This document shows positions 16,159 to 25,416 of a stretch of DNA of 64,000 nucleotides, piece by piece; position 1 is the first letter of the stretch, and every line of letters begins with the position of its first letter. The position numbers and the translations under genes are program-made. The stretch comes from Nodosilinea sp. LEGE 06152. Its GTDB lineage: Bacteria; Cyanobacteriota; Cyanobacteriia; Phormidesmidales; Phormidesmidaceae. A model generated the notes under the pieces. It had not been told where the DNA came from, searched no databases, and saw only the letters and a program-made list of their open reading frames with translations. The DNA lies in contig NZ_JADEWR010000021.1 in NCBI RefSeq assembly GCF_015207525.1, positions 44,271 to 108,270 on the forward strand, given 5' to 3'.

Positions 16159-17934
16159 CTACTCACTCCCTGCCCCCGACTGCTGCACCCAAAGCTCTAC
16201 TCCCTCCGCTAGGGTCTCCGCTAGTTGCGCTTGCTCCTGCGGGTCCACAATCCACTCAAACTCATTGGGGTTGATCATGAAGCCGAGTTCGAGGAGGACG
16301 GACGGGGTTACGTGGGGGCGGGTAAGGGCCAGGTTGTTCCAAAAGACGCCGTAGGAGGGGCGATCGAGTTCGGCGACGAGGTAGTCGTGGAGAAACTGGG
16401 CCAGGCTGTGGGCCTGGGGATGGAACCAGAAAGCACCGATGCCAGCGGTATTTTCGGCATCGCCGCTGTCGGGCAGGGCGTTGTAGTGAATGCTGAGGGC
16501 GAGGGTAGGCTCGACCTGGGCGATCTGGGCAGGGCGATCGTTGATGGCGACGGTGCTGTCGTCAGTGCGGGTCATGATCACGCGCGCCCCACGGGCTTCG
16601 AGGGCGGCTTGCAGCAGCAGGGATACTTGCAGGTTGGGAGTTTTTTCAGGCGTGCCATCGGGGCCGAGGGCACCCGGTTCTTCGCCGCCGTGGCCGGGGT
16701 CAATCAGAATGGTCGTGCCTGCTAGGGGGCGAGAGGCTTGAACGGCGGGGGGCTGTCGGAGGGAGAGCACCAGGGTTGTGCCCTCGTAGCGCAGCTTGTA
16801 GCCCCACTGCTGCTCGGATTTGAGGTTGATGCGGTACTGCACCTGGTCGGGCAGCACAGGGTGCCAGTCGAGGCGATCGACCAGCCCGTCATCGGTAACG
16901 AAGATGGTATCGGTTTGGGGGACGGTGTTGTGCAGGGTGAGGGTGAAGGTATCAGAATCTTGCTGCACATCAACCGGGACAGGGACTTGCAGGGGAAAGA
17001 GAATTTCAGTCCAGCCGGGCACCTGGCGGGAGGTAATGCCGCGAATCAGCGATCGCGGTACTCCAGCCCCAGCTACAGCCACCGTTTCGCTGGCCCGAAT
17101 CCAGCCGCCGTAGTCGAGGCGCAGCCAGTCGCCCTCGCGACCTGTCACCCTAGCGCGAGTGCCTTGGGGTAACGGTGTGAGGCGTGAATAGTCGGTGCTG
17201 GGGCCGGTGCGGGCGACGCCAGCGGCAGCGGTGACTTCGATAACCTCGATCGCGCTAGGCTCCAGAACAGTTACAGAACCGGGGGCGGCATCTGTCACCG
17301 TAGAGCCACCCTGGGCGAGGCGGTAGACGGGCTGGCCCAGATCGCCCGGTGCCTCAGCCATGAAACAGCTTTCGTAGCGGCTGGGGCCAGTGGTGGCAAT
17401 GGGGTTGGCCTGATCGGTCAGAACGGCTGAGTTGGGGGGCAAATCGGCGCGATCGCCCTGGGGCAGCAGGGTATAGATCTGCCCGGCCAGCGCTGCTGTG
17501 ACGGTAGCATTCGCCGGAGCCACGGCCCCCAGGCACACCCAGTCGCCGGGCTGGCGAGCGATATCTGCTCCGGGCAGCAGCGAGCCTTCGGCAAAGCCCA
17601 GGGTTTCTGGCAGCACTGGCCCGCTAGCCACCCGCGTCACCGTAATTGACAGGGTTTGGTCGCCCTGGGTGAGGGTAAAAGTGTTGAGGCCAGGGGCCAG
17701 GGGCCGCGAGGGGGCAAAATGACCGGCCTCACTGCGATCTTCGATCGGTTCACCATTGAGCAACACCGGCTGGTCGGGTGCGCCTGTGCCAATGAAAAAA
17801 ATCTGTGCTGCCGTAGTTTGATGGTTGTTGGGGGGATATACCACCTGAAGGGATGACTGAGCACTGGCCAGCGTAGTGATGCTGACCGTGCTGAGCCCGG
17901 CAAGGGCGGCTGCGCCCCAAACCCACTGCGCCAT
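16159..17934 (-). CDS. N-acetylmuramoyl-L-alanine amidase (Amidase_3) with SH3 domain
   Basis: About 591 residues. Signal peptide (MAQWVWGAAALAGLSTVSITTLASA), an Ig-like/pre-amidase region, an SH3b-like domain (ARTGPSTDYSRLTPLPQGTR, GDWLRLDYGGWI), an AMIN-like segment, then a C-terminal Amidase_3 domain. Zinc ligands and catalytic glutamates are present: DPGHGGEEPG, the glutamate of TPEKT, SIHYNA and LLELGF. It should cleave the stem peptide from peptidoglycan in the periplasm. The frame is open to a TTG at 17994; ATG 17934 starts the signal peptide properly. An LCP-family gene lies directly upstream on the same strand, so this looks like a cell-envelope pair. Confidence 0.9.
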   Translation of the reverse strand: MAQWVWGAAALAGLSTVSITTLASAQSSLQVVYPPNNHQTTAAQIFFIGTGAPDQPVLLNGEPIEDRSEAGHFAPSRPLAPGLNTFTLTQGDQTLSITVTRVASGPVLPETLGFAEGSLLPGADIARQPGDWVCLGAVAPANATVTAALAGQIYTLLPQGDRADLPPNSAVLTDQANPIATTGPSRYESCFMAEAPGDLGQPVYRLAQGGSTVTDAAPGSVTVLEPSAIEVIEVTAAAGVARTGPSTDYSRLTPLPQGTRARVTGREGDWLRLDYGGWIRASETVAVAGAGVPRSLIRGITSRQVPGWTEILFPLQVPVPVDVQQDSDTFTLTLHNTVPQTDTIFVTDDGLVDRLDWHPVLPDQVQYRINLKSEQQWGYKLRYEGTTLVLSLRQPPAVQASRPLAGTTILIDPGHGGEEPGALGPDGTPEKTPNLQVSLLLQAALEARGARVIMTRTDDSTVAINDRPAQIAQVEPTLALSIHYNALPDSGDAENTAGIGAFWFHPQAHSLAQFLHDYLVAELDRPSYGVFWNNLALTRPHVTPSVLLELGFMINPNEFEWIVDPQEQAQLAETLAEGVELWVQQSGAGSE

Positions 17935-18024
17935 AGAGGTTAGTCCAATGCGATCGCTACCCAGCCAGTCTACGCCCTTCGGTGGCGTTCTCAAATCAGC
18001 AGCGTGCTCAAAACCTAGAATGGC

Positions 18025-19428
18025 CTACAGCGACTCGCCTAAGCCCTGATTCCAGTCTTGACCCAGCTGAATAGTGATGTCGGAATTGAGGGCACCCGTA
18101 CTCTCAACCCGCACTTCGCCAATGCCCAAAAATCGATGCACCATTTCGGCGGTGGCCCCATCGCCTCGCTGAGCCACAATGCGGCTGATCGGCAGCGGAT
18201 CGTTTAGGGTTTTGTCTACAAACACGTTGGAGTAGCCGCTGTCGCGCAGGGCTCTGGTGAGGGCCTGCACCGCTACCGGATTGTTGGTACTGTCTTGAAT
18301 GGCCACCCGCACTCGGCTGGGGTCGCTGGTTGTGGTCACGGTTTGAGTGCCAAACCCAAAGTATTGATCAACCATGCCGTCAATGTCGTTGTAGCTGGGC
18401 AGCCAGTAGCTGGCCTGGTAGTCTTGGGGACGACTAAAGGTACCGGGCAGCATCAGCATTTGCACATTGGAGCGGTTGATTTGCGCCCCATAGCCCACCA
18501 GAGCCAGCAGCTCTTCGACGGTGAGGTTGGTATCAACATTAGATTGCACCACCGAGAGAATTTTGGGCAGTCGGGTAATGGTAGCTGGGTTAAGGGTCTG
18601 CTCGGCCAGCGCGCGCATAAACATTTGCTGGCGCTGCACGCGGCCAATATCGCCCTGCGAGTCGTAGCGGAAGCGCAGAAACTGAAGCGCTTTGTTGCCG
18701 TCGAGGGTTTGTTCGCCAGCCTTGAGGTTGATGTAGAGGTGCTGGCTGTCGTCTTGGTATTTCATGTCTGCGGGCACGTTGACCGTGACTCCGCCCAAAG
18801 CGTCAATCAGCTTTTCGACCCCCTGCACGTTGATGCGTACGTAGCGATCGATCGCCACCCCACCCAGCAGATCGCTCACCGACTCTGCCGCCAGGGCCGG
18901 GCCGCCATCGCGGTTGGCCTCGTTGAGCTTGGTCAGCCGACCGCGCACGTAGGTGCGTGTGTCCCTAGGCAGTGACAGCACCACCAGCTGCTCGGTTTGG
19001 GGGTTAAACCGCAGCAGCAGCATTGAATCTGACAGGCCCTCAAAGGAATTCACCAGAGCGTGGTAGCCCACATCCTGCAGCTCAGGCGGCACATCGGTAA
19101 CATCGGTGGTCAGCACCTTAACGCCCAACACCAGAATGTTGACCGGACGCGTCAGACGCGGCAGACGCAGGTTGCCACTCGACGAAATCGGCGTCTCCTG
19201 GCTAAATGCCCCAGCTTCGTCAGCACTCAGCTGCTGCTGCATTAGCGGTGCCGCCGACAAGGAAACCGCCAAAAACGCTCCCGCTACGCCAGACACCGCC
19301 GCGACTCCGGCCAGGGCAATACCTACGCCCAACATGCGTGGAATGCGCCGCCGCTTTTGAACCGGCATTTTTTGAGAATGACCCTGGGGTGGATGGGCTT
19401 TGAGATGGTGAGAGTTACGTTGAGACAC
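18025..19428 (-). CDS. LytR-CpsA-Psr (LCP) family glycopolymer transferase
   Basis: 467 residues. A basic cytoplasmic N-terminus and one membrane helix (about 34-58) precede an extracytoplasmic LCP domain: NILVLGVK, SDSMLLLRFNP, LSLPRDTRTYV with the conserved arginine, KLNEANRDGG and LQFLRFRYDSQGDIGRVQRQQ. A LytR_C domain (about 370-460) closes the protein. The family links teichoic-acid-like or exopolysaccharide chains from lipid carriers to peptidoglycan. The amidase gene follows 90 bases downstream. Confidence 0.93.
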   Translation of the reverse strand: MSQRNSHHLKAHPPQGHSQKMPVQKRRRIPRMLGVGIALAGVAAVSGVAGAFLAVSLSAAPLMQQQLSADEAGAFSQETPISSSGNLRLPRLTRPVNILVLGVKVLTTDVTDVPPELQDVGYHALVNSFEGLSDSMLLLRFNPQTEQLVVLSLPRDTRTYVRGRLTKLNEANRDGGPALAAESVSDLLGGVAIDRYVRINVQGVEKLIDALGGVTVNVPADMKYQDDSQHLYINLKAGEQTLDGNKALQFLRFRYDSQGDIGRVQRQQMFMRALAEQTLNPATITRLPKILSVVQSNVDTNLTVEELLALVGYGAQINRSNVQMLMLPGTFSRPQDYQASYWLPSYNDIDGMVDQYFGFGTQTVTTTSDPSRVRVAIQDSTNNPVAVQALTRALRDSGYSNVFVDKTLNDPLPISRIVAQRGDGATAEMVHRFLGIGEVRVESTGALNSDITIQLGQDWNQGLGESL

Positions 19429-19659
19429 CAGGGACCTCGGGGGGCAATAAAAGTGAACGCTGTGTAGCTTGCAGGCCCGCCCAGTCGCTCACTAAAGAAA
19501 GAACCTGCAAAATTTTTAGCTGCATGGTAGCAGCAATTTAGACAACCGACCCACGTAATATAAGTCAGCCCTGCAAAATTGCGCGATATTAGCAAGCGAT
19601 CGCCCCAGGACAGACTTAACCCTGCAAGCAAAGCTCCACGGCTAACTGTGGCCGAGGAA

Positions 19660-20019
19660 CTAGGGCAACCGCTTGCTCAACCGACTAAATCCGGGCAAGT
19701 TGACAGATTTTCCCTGGAGCAGACGCACCATGAGCACCAGGTTAGTGAGGGTATAGCCCGTAGTTACCAGAGTATTGGTAATCAACAGCCGCAGCGACAG
19801 CCCTGGGGCCAGGTGACTGCCCGCGCTCAGCAGACCGTAGGTAACGACCCAGGTTAAAGCTAGGGTCACCACCAGCCGACTAACGGCCAGTTCCTGGCGA
19901 CTACCTTGTTTCTGCCACAGGCTATAGGCCGCTGGCAACAGTCCAAAGATAGGGACCAGGTAAATCGTTAGCTTGAGGCGTTCTAGGGTTTCCCCCGAGG
20001 CGGGGCTGGCTCTTTTCAT
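19660..20019 (-). CDS. Small conserved-type membrane protein, function unknown
   Basis: About 119 residues from ATG 20019. AAGG lies a few bases upstream. Three hydrophobic segments are seen: LTIYLVPIFGLLPAAYSL, LVVTLALTWVVTYGLL and LRLLITNTLVTTGYTLTNLVLM. The frame is open to 20172 but that extension overlaps coaBC and lacks membrane logic. It follows coaBC on the same strand and may be co-transcribed. I do not recognise a named family. Confidence 0.65.
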   Translation of the reverse strand: MKRASPASGETLERLKLTIYLVPIFGLLPAAYSLWQKQGSRQELAVSRLVVTLALTWVVTYGLLSAGSHLAPGLSLRLLITNTLVTTGYTLTNLVLMVRLLQGKSVNLPGFSRLSKRLP

Positions 20020-20161
20020 AGACCTTGGCTCTAGACAGAGGGTGAGAAAATTCACGGCAGGACATGCCCAGATTATGCCCCACACCATTGGCTCAAGTGC
20101 ACCCACCCTGTGCAGAATGCCAAGTGGGCCGATCGCGCACCCATCCCCCAGGGCAGTGCCG

Positions 20162-21397
20162 CTAGAACCCAACCCTCAGCAGGGCATCCCAGAGCTGGTG
20201 AGCTAAAGAAAGTTTGGTGCAGGGCGCAATGGCGAACTTATCGCCCGATCGAGTGAGCAAAACCGCCTGATTGCGATCGCCCCCAAACCCGCTCCCTACC
20301 ACATCGATTGGGTTGGCCACAATCGCGTCTAGCCCCTTGCGCTGGAGCTTGTCGAGCGCAGGGGCAACAATATCGCCGGTCTGGGCCGCAAAGCCAATCA
20401 GGCGCTGGTGAGGCGATCGCCTTTGGGCCAGGTCGGCCACAATGTCGGGCACCTGGGCCAGGGGTAGAGCCCCTGGCAGGTCGGCCTTGGCGAGCTTGGT
20501 CGTGGCCTGGGTGGCAGGCTTTACATCGGCTACCGCCGCCGCCATTACTACCCAACTGGCCTGGGGTAGGTGGGTGAGCATGGCCAGGTGCATCTCCTCA
20601 GCCGTGGTCACGCCCACGGCTTGCATACCCCCCACGCGGGCCGTGAGGGAGTCGTCTAGGGGACCGTGAACCAGGGTGACAGTTGCCCCTCGGTGCAGGG
20701 CCGCCTGGGCCAGGGCAATGCCCATTTTGCCGCTGGCGGGGTTGCCAATAAACCGCACCGGATCTAAAAATTCGCGGGTGCTGCCGGTGCTAATCAACAG
20801 ATGCTGGCCCACCAGGTCACGCTTGCCCCTGGTGTGCAGCAGCGAGTGAATGTGGATGAGAATATCCTCAGGTTCGGCCATGCGCCCGGTGCCAATGCGA
20901 TCGCAGGCTAGCACCCCACTCCCCGGCTCCAGGCTGTGGTAGCGATCATCCTGCAAAAGCTGGTGCCAGTTGCGCTGCACGGCCCGCTGCTGCCACATGT
21001 CGGTATTCATAGCCGGAGCCAGCAGCACCGGACAGGTCGAGGCCAACACTGTATTGGTCAGCAAATTGTCCGCCAGGCCGTGGGCCAGCTTGCCCAGCGT
21101 ATTGGCGCTCAGGGGCGCAATCACCAGCAGTTCAGCCCATTCGCCAAGTTCAATGTGCAGCGGGCGACCCTGGGCGGCCTGCCAAAACGATTCGTCGGTG
21201 TAGGCCGGGTGGCGCGACAGGGTCGCTACCGTCAGCGGCGGAATGAAGGCCTGCCCCTGCTGAGTCAGCACGGCCCGCACCGCTACGCCTGCTTTGGCTA
21301 GCGAGGAGATCACAGAGCACACCTTGTAGGCAGCAATGCCGCCGCTGATGCCCACCAGGACCCGACGAGCTTCCAAGGTTGTAGACCTGTCCGTCAT
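20162..21397 (-). CDS. coaBC: Bifunctional phosphopantothenoylcysteine decarboxylase/phosphopantothenate-cysteine ligase
   Basis: 411 residues, normal for the fused CoaBC (Dfp) enzyme of coenzyme A synthesis. The N-terminal flavoprotein CoaC half begins VLVGISGGIAAYK, has the IAPLSANTLGKLAHGLADNLL FMN region and the substrate clamp PAMNTDMW. The C-terminal CoaB half has ISTGSTREFLDPVRFIGNPASGKMG, VKPA and the VANPIDVVGSGFG loop. DUF2555 lies upstream in the same direction, an arrangement seen in other cyanobacteria. Confidence 0.96.
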   Translation of the reverse strand: MTDRSTTLEARRVLVGISGGIAAYKVCSVISSLAKAGVAVRAVLTQQGQAFIPPLTVATLSRHPAYTDESFWQAAQGRPLHIELGEWAELLVIAPLSANTLGKLAHGLADNLLTNTVLASTCPVLLAPAMNTDMWQQRAVQRNWHQLLQDDRYHSLEPGSGVLACDRIGTGRMAEPEDILIHIHSLLHTRGKRDLVGQHLLISTGSTREFLDPVRFIGNPASGKMGIALAQAALHRGATVTLVHGPLDDSLTARVGGMQAVGVTTAEEMHLAMLTHLPQASWVVMAAAVADVKPATQATTKLAKADLPGALPLAQVPDIVADLAQRRSPHQRLIGFAAQTGDIVAPALDKLQRKGLDAIVANPIDVVGSGFGGDRNQAVLLTRSGDKFAIAPCTKLSLAHQLWDALLRVGF

Positions 21398-21505
21398 GCC
21401 CGATCCGAATGCAGAAAACTCGATTTAACCATAGACAAGACAGGGCGAACACTGGCTCGTCCCTACCAAGCGGGGGTATGCAGTCAGAATTTGGGGCTAG
21501 ACGAG

Positions 21506-21718
21506 CTACGACTCATCGTAGGGTTCGAGGTCGAGCAGGTAGACGTAGGACTCCACCAGCTCAGGCCGCTGAAACGCGATCGCCCGCAGCAAGTGCCAGT
21601 CTTGCAGCCCCTCAAAGGCGCTGTCGTAGGCGTCGGTCTCAAGGCGACGGGCCAGCTCAGCCACCGTATCCGGTGTCATATCTGAGACAGCCTGCTGCGA
21701 AACATGTAGGCTTTGCAT
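21506..21718 (-). CDS. DUF2555 family protein
   Basis: 70-residue cyanobacteria-specific acidic protein: LSQQAVSDMT-like start, VAELARRLETDAYDSAFEGLQDWHLLRAIAFQRPEL and LLDLEPYDES end, matching DUF2555. No catalytic motif is apparent and the function is not established. It sits about 110 bases upstream of coaBC on the same strand. Confidence 0.88.
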   Translation of the reverse strand: MQSLHVSQQAVSDMTPDTVAELARRLETDAYDSAFEGLQDWHLLRAIAFQRPELVESYVYLLDLEPYDES

Positions 21719-21815
21719 AGTCTTTTCCCCCGTAGCGACATCTGCCCTGCTGCTGCGCGATCGCCCCTAGGGGCCGGTCCTTGACCATCGCAGTCTGGGG
21801 TCAGTTCACCTGCCT

Positions 21816-22502
21816 TCATCCTAAAGGGTTGGCCAGAGTATTCTGCCGACCCTGCCTCAAATCTTCGCAAAACCCGGCAATTAAACCCATGACCTGAGGT
21901 GGTATTTCATGCCCCATCGCTATTTCGTGCCAGGTTACGGGTTGCCCCTGAGCCGCCAAAGCCTCTTTAGCCTGGTAGGCCAGCGCGATCGGCACTACCG
22001 GGTCAGACGTGCCGTGTACCAACATTACCGGGCGGGGGCTGACCGGGGCCTGGGCGGCGCTGTGCAAGTAGCCGCTGAGCACAACCTGCCCCGCTAAGGG
22101 CAGCTGCGGCCCCACGTCGAGCGTCATTGCGCCGCCTTGGGAGAACCCAGCTAGAATGGTGCGCTCTAGAGGAATGCGGGTGGTTTTGGTCAGATCGAGC
22201 AGCCAGCTCTTTAGCCGCGCCTGGCTGGCTTGCAGATCAGCCTGAACCGTAAAATCGTGGGGACGGCGGAAGTCATACCCGGCCGGAAAGCCATACCACA
22301 TGCGACCTCCCAGCGCTTGGGGATGGGGCCAGGGCGCATCGGGAAAGACCATCATGACCCCGTCAAGGCTCAGATAGGGCGCTAGCCCCACCAAGTCGGC
22401 GGCATTGGCCCCCCAGCCGTGAAGCGCCACCAGGCACCAGTCGGCGGTGCCATCGGTAGGGCCGTAGGTGAGGGCCTGCAGGGGTGGGGAGGTGGGTGAC
22501 AT
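21816..22502 (-). CDS. Alpha/beta hydrolase, phospholipase/carboxylesterase family
   Basis: 228 residues with the esterase layout: VALHGWGANAADL oxyanion region, nucleophile elbow GFSQGG (about 117-122), acid in HGTSDPVVP and the histidine of MGHEIP. It resembles YpfH/acyl-protein-thioesterase-like carboxylesterases acting on short acyl esters in the cytoplasm; the true substrate is unknown. It precedes DUF2555 and follows trhO on the minus strand. Confidence 0.88.
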   Translation of the reverse strand: MSPTSPPLQALTYGPTDGTADWCLVALHGWGANAADLVGLAPYLSLDGVMMVFPDAPWPHPQALGGRMWYGFPAGYDFRRPHDFTVQADLQASQARLKSWLLDLTKTTRIPLERTILAGFSQGGAMTLDVGPQLPLAGQVVLSGYLHSAAQAPVSPRPVMLVHGTSDPVVPIALAYQAKEALAAQGQPVTWHEIAMGHEIPPQVMGLIAGFCEDLRQGRQNTLANPLG

Positions 22503-22503
22503 G

Positions 22504-22535
22504 GGATTTTGGATTGGCGATTTTGGATTGGGGGA
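22504..22535. repeat. Copy of the GATTTTGGATT dispersed repeat
   Basis: GATTTTGGATTGG occurs twice within 30 bases. A related reading (AATCCAAAATCCAAAATCGC) is at 55379-55399. This AT-rich motif is a frequent intergenic repeat in filamentous cyanobacteria. Confidence 0.45.
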
Positions 22536-22571
22536 GGCTATTGAAACTTCGGGGAAAGCATCAATAGCGGG

Positions 22572-23441
22572 TTAGCGATGGCGCTGACGGGCCTCTAGCC
22601 GCGATCGCTTCTCTGGGGTCAGCTCAGCATAGCAGTGGGGGCAGGAGATACCCGCTTCGTACTCGGGAGCGGCTTGTTCAACGGGGCTGACGGGATGACC
22701 GCAGCCCAGACAAAGCTCGTGGTCGGTGGGGTTGAGCTGGTGGTCAACGGCAACGCGATCGTCAAAGACAAAACAGTCGCCCTGCCACAGGCTGTCGGCC
22801 TCAGGCACGGTTTTGAGGTAGTTCAAAATGCCGCCCCGGAGGTGGTAAACCTGCTCAAAGCCCTGCGATCGCAGATAGGCCGTGGCCTTCTCGCAGCGAA
22901 TGCCGCCGGTACAAAACATCGCCACTTTTTTGTGCTGGGCCGGGTCGAGGTGGGTGGCTACGTAGTCGGGTAATTCTCGAAAGGCGTGAGTCTGGGGATT
23001 TTTTGCGCCCTTGAAGGTGCCCAGGTCTACCTCAAAATCATTGCGGGCGTCGATCAGTACAACGTCAGAATCGGTGACTACCCGGTTCCAGTCGTGGGGA
23101 TCGATATAGGTGCCGACCTCCTGCTGGGCAGGGTTGATCTCGGGCCGCCCCAGGGTGACAATTTCGGGCTTGAGCTTCACCTTCATGCGCTCAAAGGGAG
23201 CGTGAGTGGTGGTGGATTCTTGATGGGTAAAAGCCCCTATCTCGGGATGCTGGTGGAGCCATTCTAGAAGTTGATCAATGCCTCGGCGAGACCCGGCCAC
23301 AGTGGCATTTAACCCTTCGCTAGCCAGCAGAATTGTGCCCCGCAGCTCCCAGCCCAAGCAGCGTTCTAATAGCTCGGCTCGCAAGGCCCCTGGCTCGCTC
23401 AGCGGCACAAATTTATAAAAGGTGGCGATCACCCAATTCAT
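22572..23441 (-). CDS. trhO: Rhodanese-type tRNA uridine 5-hydroxylase TrhO
   Basis: 289 residues. It has the N-terminal YceA domain (VIATFYKFVPL, GTILLASEGLNATVAGS), then a rhodanese domain with DARNDFEVDLGTFKGA and the active cysteine in FCTGGIRCEKAT. A C-terminal zinc-like cluster CLGCGHPVS...CPHCYAEL follows. TrhO hydroxylates wobble U34 of certain tRNAs using oxygen. ATG 23441 (MNWVIATF) begins at the first strand, so the six upstream residues are unlikely. Confidence 0.92.
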   Translation of the reverse strand: MNWVIATFYKFVPLSEPGALRAELLERCLGWELRGTILLASEGLNATVAGSRRGIDQLLEWLHQHPEIGAFTHQESTTTHAPFERMKVKLKPEIVTLGRPEINPAQQEVGTYIDPHDWNRVVTDSDVVLIDARNDFEVDLGTFKGAKNPQTHAFRELPDYVATHLDPAQHKKVAMFCTGGIRCEKATAYLRSQGFEQVYHLRGGILNYLKTVPEADSLWQGDCFVFDDRVAVDHQLNPTDHELCLGCGHPVSPVEQAAPEYEAGISCPHCYAELTPEKRSRLEARQRHR

Positions 23442-23467
23442 CGTTCGACCCAGCCACAAAGCCTCAA

Positions 23468-24388
23468 TTATAAGCCCTGCGCCTGGTACACCTCAGCGGC
23501 GGCGCGGTGCAGCAGCGAGTGGCGAAAGATCAAGTCATCCATCGATTTGCCGTAGCCACCGCCGATAACGCAGGCGACGGGGTAACCTCTGCTCACACAA
23601 CAGTCGAGCACAAAGCGATCGCGCCCAAAAATCCCCGTGTTGCTCAGCGCCAGCTTGCCCAGCAGGTCGTCGCGATGGGGGTCAGCTCCAGCGTCGTAGA
23701 GCACCAGGTCGGGCCGCACCTGGGCCAGCAAATCGGGGAGGTACTGAGCCAGACAGTCCAAGTACGCTTCATCTTCCATGCCCAAGGCCAGGGGCACGTC
23801 GAGATCGCTGGCCTGCTTGCGGGCGGGGAAGTTTTCCTGGCAGTGCATGGAGAAAGTAAACACATTAGGATCGTCGCGAAAGATCCAGGCGGTGCCGTCG
23901 CCCTGGTGTACGTCCAGGTCGAGAATCAGCACTCGCTGCACCCGGCCCTGCTGTTGCAGCACGCGGGTGGCGATCGCTAGATCGTTAAAGATGCAAAAGC
24001 CAGAACCGTAGTCGGGAAAGGCGTGGTGGGTGCCTCCAGCGGTGTTGCAGGCCAGCCCTCGCTCCAGGGCCAGCTTGGCCGTGAGAATAGTGCCCCCCAC
24101 CGCCGTACAGGTGCGTCTGACCAGGGCGCTGCTCCAGGGCAAACCGATGCGGCGCTGGGCCTTGGCATCTAGCGTGCCCTGACAGTAGGCGTTGACGTAG
24201 GCAGGGTGGTGCACGAACTCCAGCCAGCCCTGGGGCGGTTCACCCGGCTGATAGATCTGATCGGCTGTAATAACGCCGTCTTGCAGCAGGCGATCGCGCA
24301 GTAACCGAAACTTAGGCATCGGAAAACGATGCCCGTCGGGCAGGGGAGCCACGTAATCGGGGTGATAAATGACGGGAAGCTGACTCAA
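23468..24388 (-). CDS. Histone deacetylase family hydrolase
   Basis: 306-residue zinc hydrolase of the HDAC/acetylpolyamine amidohydrolase fold. Active-site signatures: GGTHHAFPDYGSGFCIFNDLA with tandem histidines, LDLDVHQGDGT and YDAGADPHRDD with the zinc-binding aspartates and histidine, and GGGYG near the end. In bacteria it acts on acetylated amines or proteins rather than histones. It is 27 bases upstream of trhO and likely in the same transcript. Confidence 0.93.
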   Translation of the reverse strand: MSQLPVIYHPDYVAPLPDGHRFPMPKFRLLRDRLLQDGVITADQIYQPGEPPQGWLEFVHHPAYVNAYCQGTLDAKAQRRIGLPWSSALVRRTCTAVGGTILTAKLALERGLACNTAGGTHHAFPDYGSGFCIFNDLAIATRVLQQQGRVQRVLILDLDVHQGDGTAWIFRDDPNVFTFSMHCQENFPARKQASDLDVPLALGMEDEAYLDCLAQYLPDLLAQVRPDLVLYDAGADPHRDDLLGKLALSNTGIFGRDRFVLDCCVSRGYPVACVIGGGYGKSMDDLIFRHSLLHRAAAEVYQAQGL

Positions 24389-24413
24389 AACCCCTACAAA
24401 AACAAGGCCTACA

Positions 24414-25262
24414 TTACATAAAGGATGACAGCGATCGCCGCTGGCGCACGTCTAGAGCGTGGGCCACGCTGCCCTCCGGCCAGTCTAGGGCCAGGTCGGC
24501 CTCATTGGGCACCACCGCTGGGTTATGAGAGGGCAGCGAAGCCACCGGCAGCGTGGGCGGAATCGAGCGATTTTCTAACGGCTTCGGCCTGGGGTCTGCC
24601 TGTGGTCTGTTCGCCACCGGCCTGGCCACCGCTGGGGATGGGGGACGAGGTGCAACAGGGGGCTGGGGCGAAACCAGGGGGCTAGGAACCGGCAACGGGG
24701 GTGCTGCAGCCTCCACAATTCTGTGCCCGGGTACCACTACCCCATCGCGCTGGGGAGAGTAGGGGGCCAGGCGTTTGGGCTGGGGATGGGGCGCAGGGGC
24801 CTTAACCACCGGGCGAGGGCGAGTTTTTTTGTGCTTGGTCGGCCGGGCCGACGCCCTGATCTGCTGAGTCAGGACAAAACAGCCGAAGCCGCACAGCCCA
24901 ACCAGGCTAAACAGCGCCCACAGAGCAACTGGAGCAGACGTAACCGGGCCAGGGGCGGTGGCATCAGCGGGGGCGGCATCAGCAGTATCAGCGGCAGTCG
25001 GTAAAGACGGTGGCAAGGCTTCAGCGACGGTGAGAGGCGCTTCGCTGTAGGTCGCATCTTCAATTGGCTCGTTGAACATCAGCCCGTGGTAGGCGATCGC
25101 AGAGACACACACCAGGGCCAACCACAGCCCCCCCAGCAAAAACAGCGGACGATAGGCAAGCAGCCGCGCCCAAAACAAGCCCGAGGTTACTGTCGGATCT
25201 TGGGCCTCAGAAAATGGCGCTGGGGGAGTACGCAAGGGCTGCTTAGAAAAATGCTGTGTCAT
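24414..25262 (-). CDS. Proline-rich membrane protein of unknown function
   Basis: 282 residues, not recognised. Two membrane helices (about 33-58 and 110-131) flank an acidic, Ala-rich loop with many Pro and Thr. The C-terminal half is basic and extremely proline-rich (PPLPVPSPLVSPQPPVAPRP). That suggests a bitopic envelope protein with an extended tail. It lies 25 bases upstream of the HDAC gene and may be in the same operon. Confidence 0.7.
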   Translation of the reverse strand: MTQHFSKQPLRTPPAPFSEAQDPTVTSGLFWARLLAYRPLFLLGGLWLALVCVSAIAYHGLMFNEPIEDATYSEAPLTVAEALPPSLPTAADTADAAPADATAPGPVTSAPVALWALFSLVGLCGFGCFVLTQQIRASARPTKHKKTRPRPVVKAPAPHPQPKRLAPYSPQRDGVVVPGHRIVEAAAPPLPVPSPLVSPQPPVAPRPPSPAVARPVANRPQADPRPKPLENRSIPPTLPVASLPSHNPAVVPNEADLALDWPEGSVAHALDVRQRRSLSSFM

Positions 25263-25416
25263 AAAAGTCCACCTGGGGCCACTGGTTCACACACCGACCG
25301 CTGCCCATAACCCCGCTACGGCCACCCAATAAAACCAATTGTATGCGGTCTTGCTTGCTCGCGCCAGCCGTGAATAGGCCAACCGCAGCCATGTCTCTAC
25401 TCAAACCGACAGCCCT

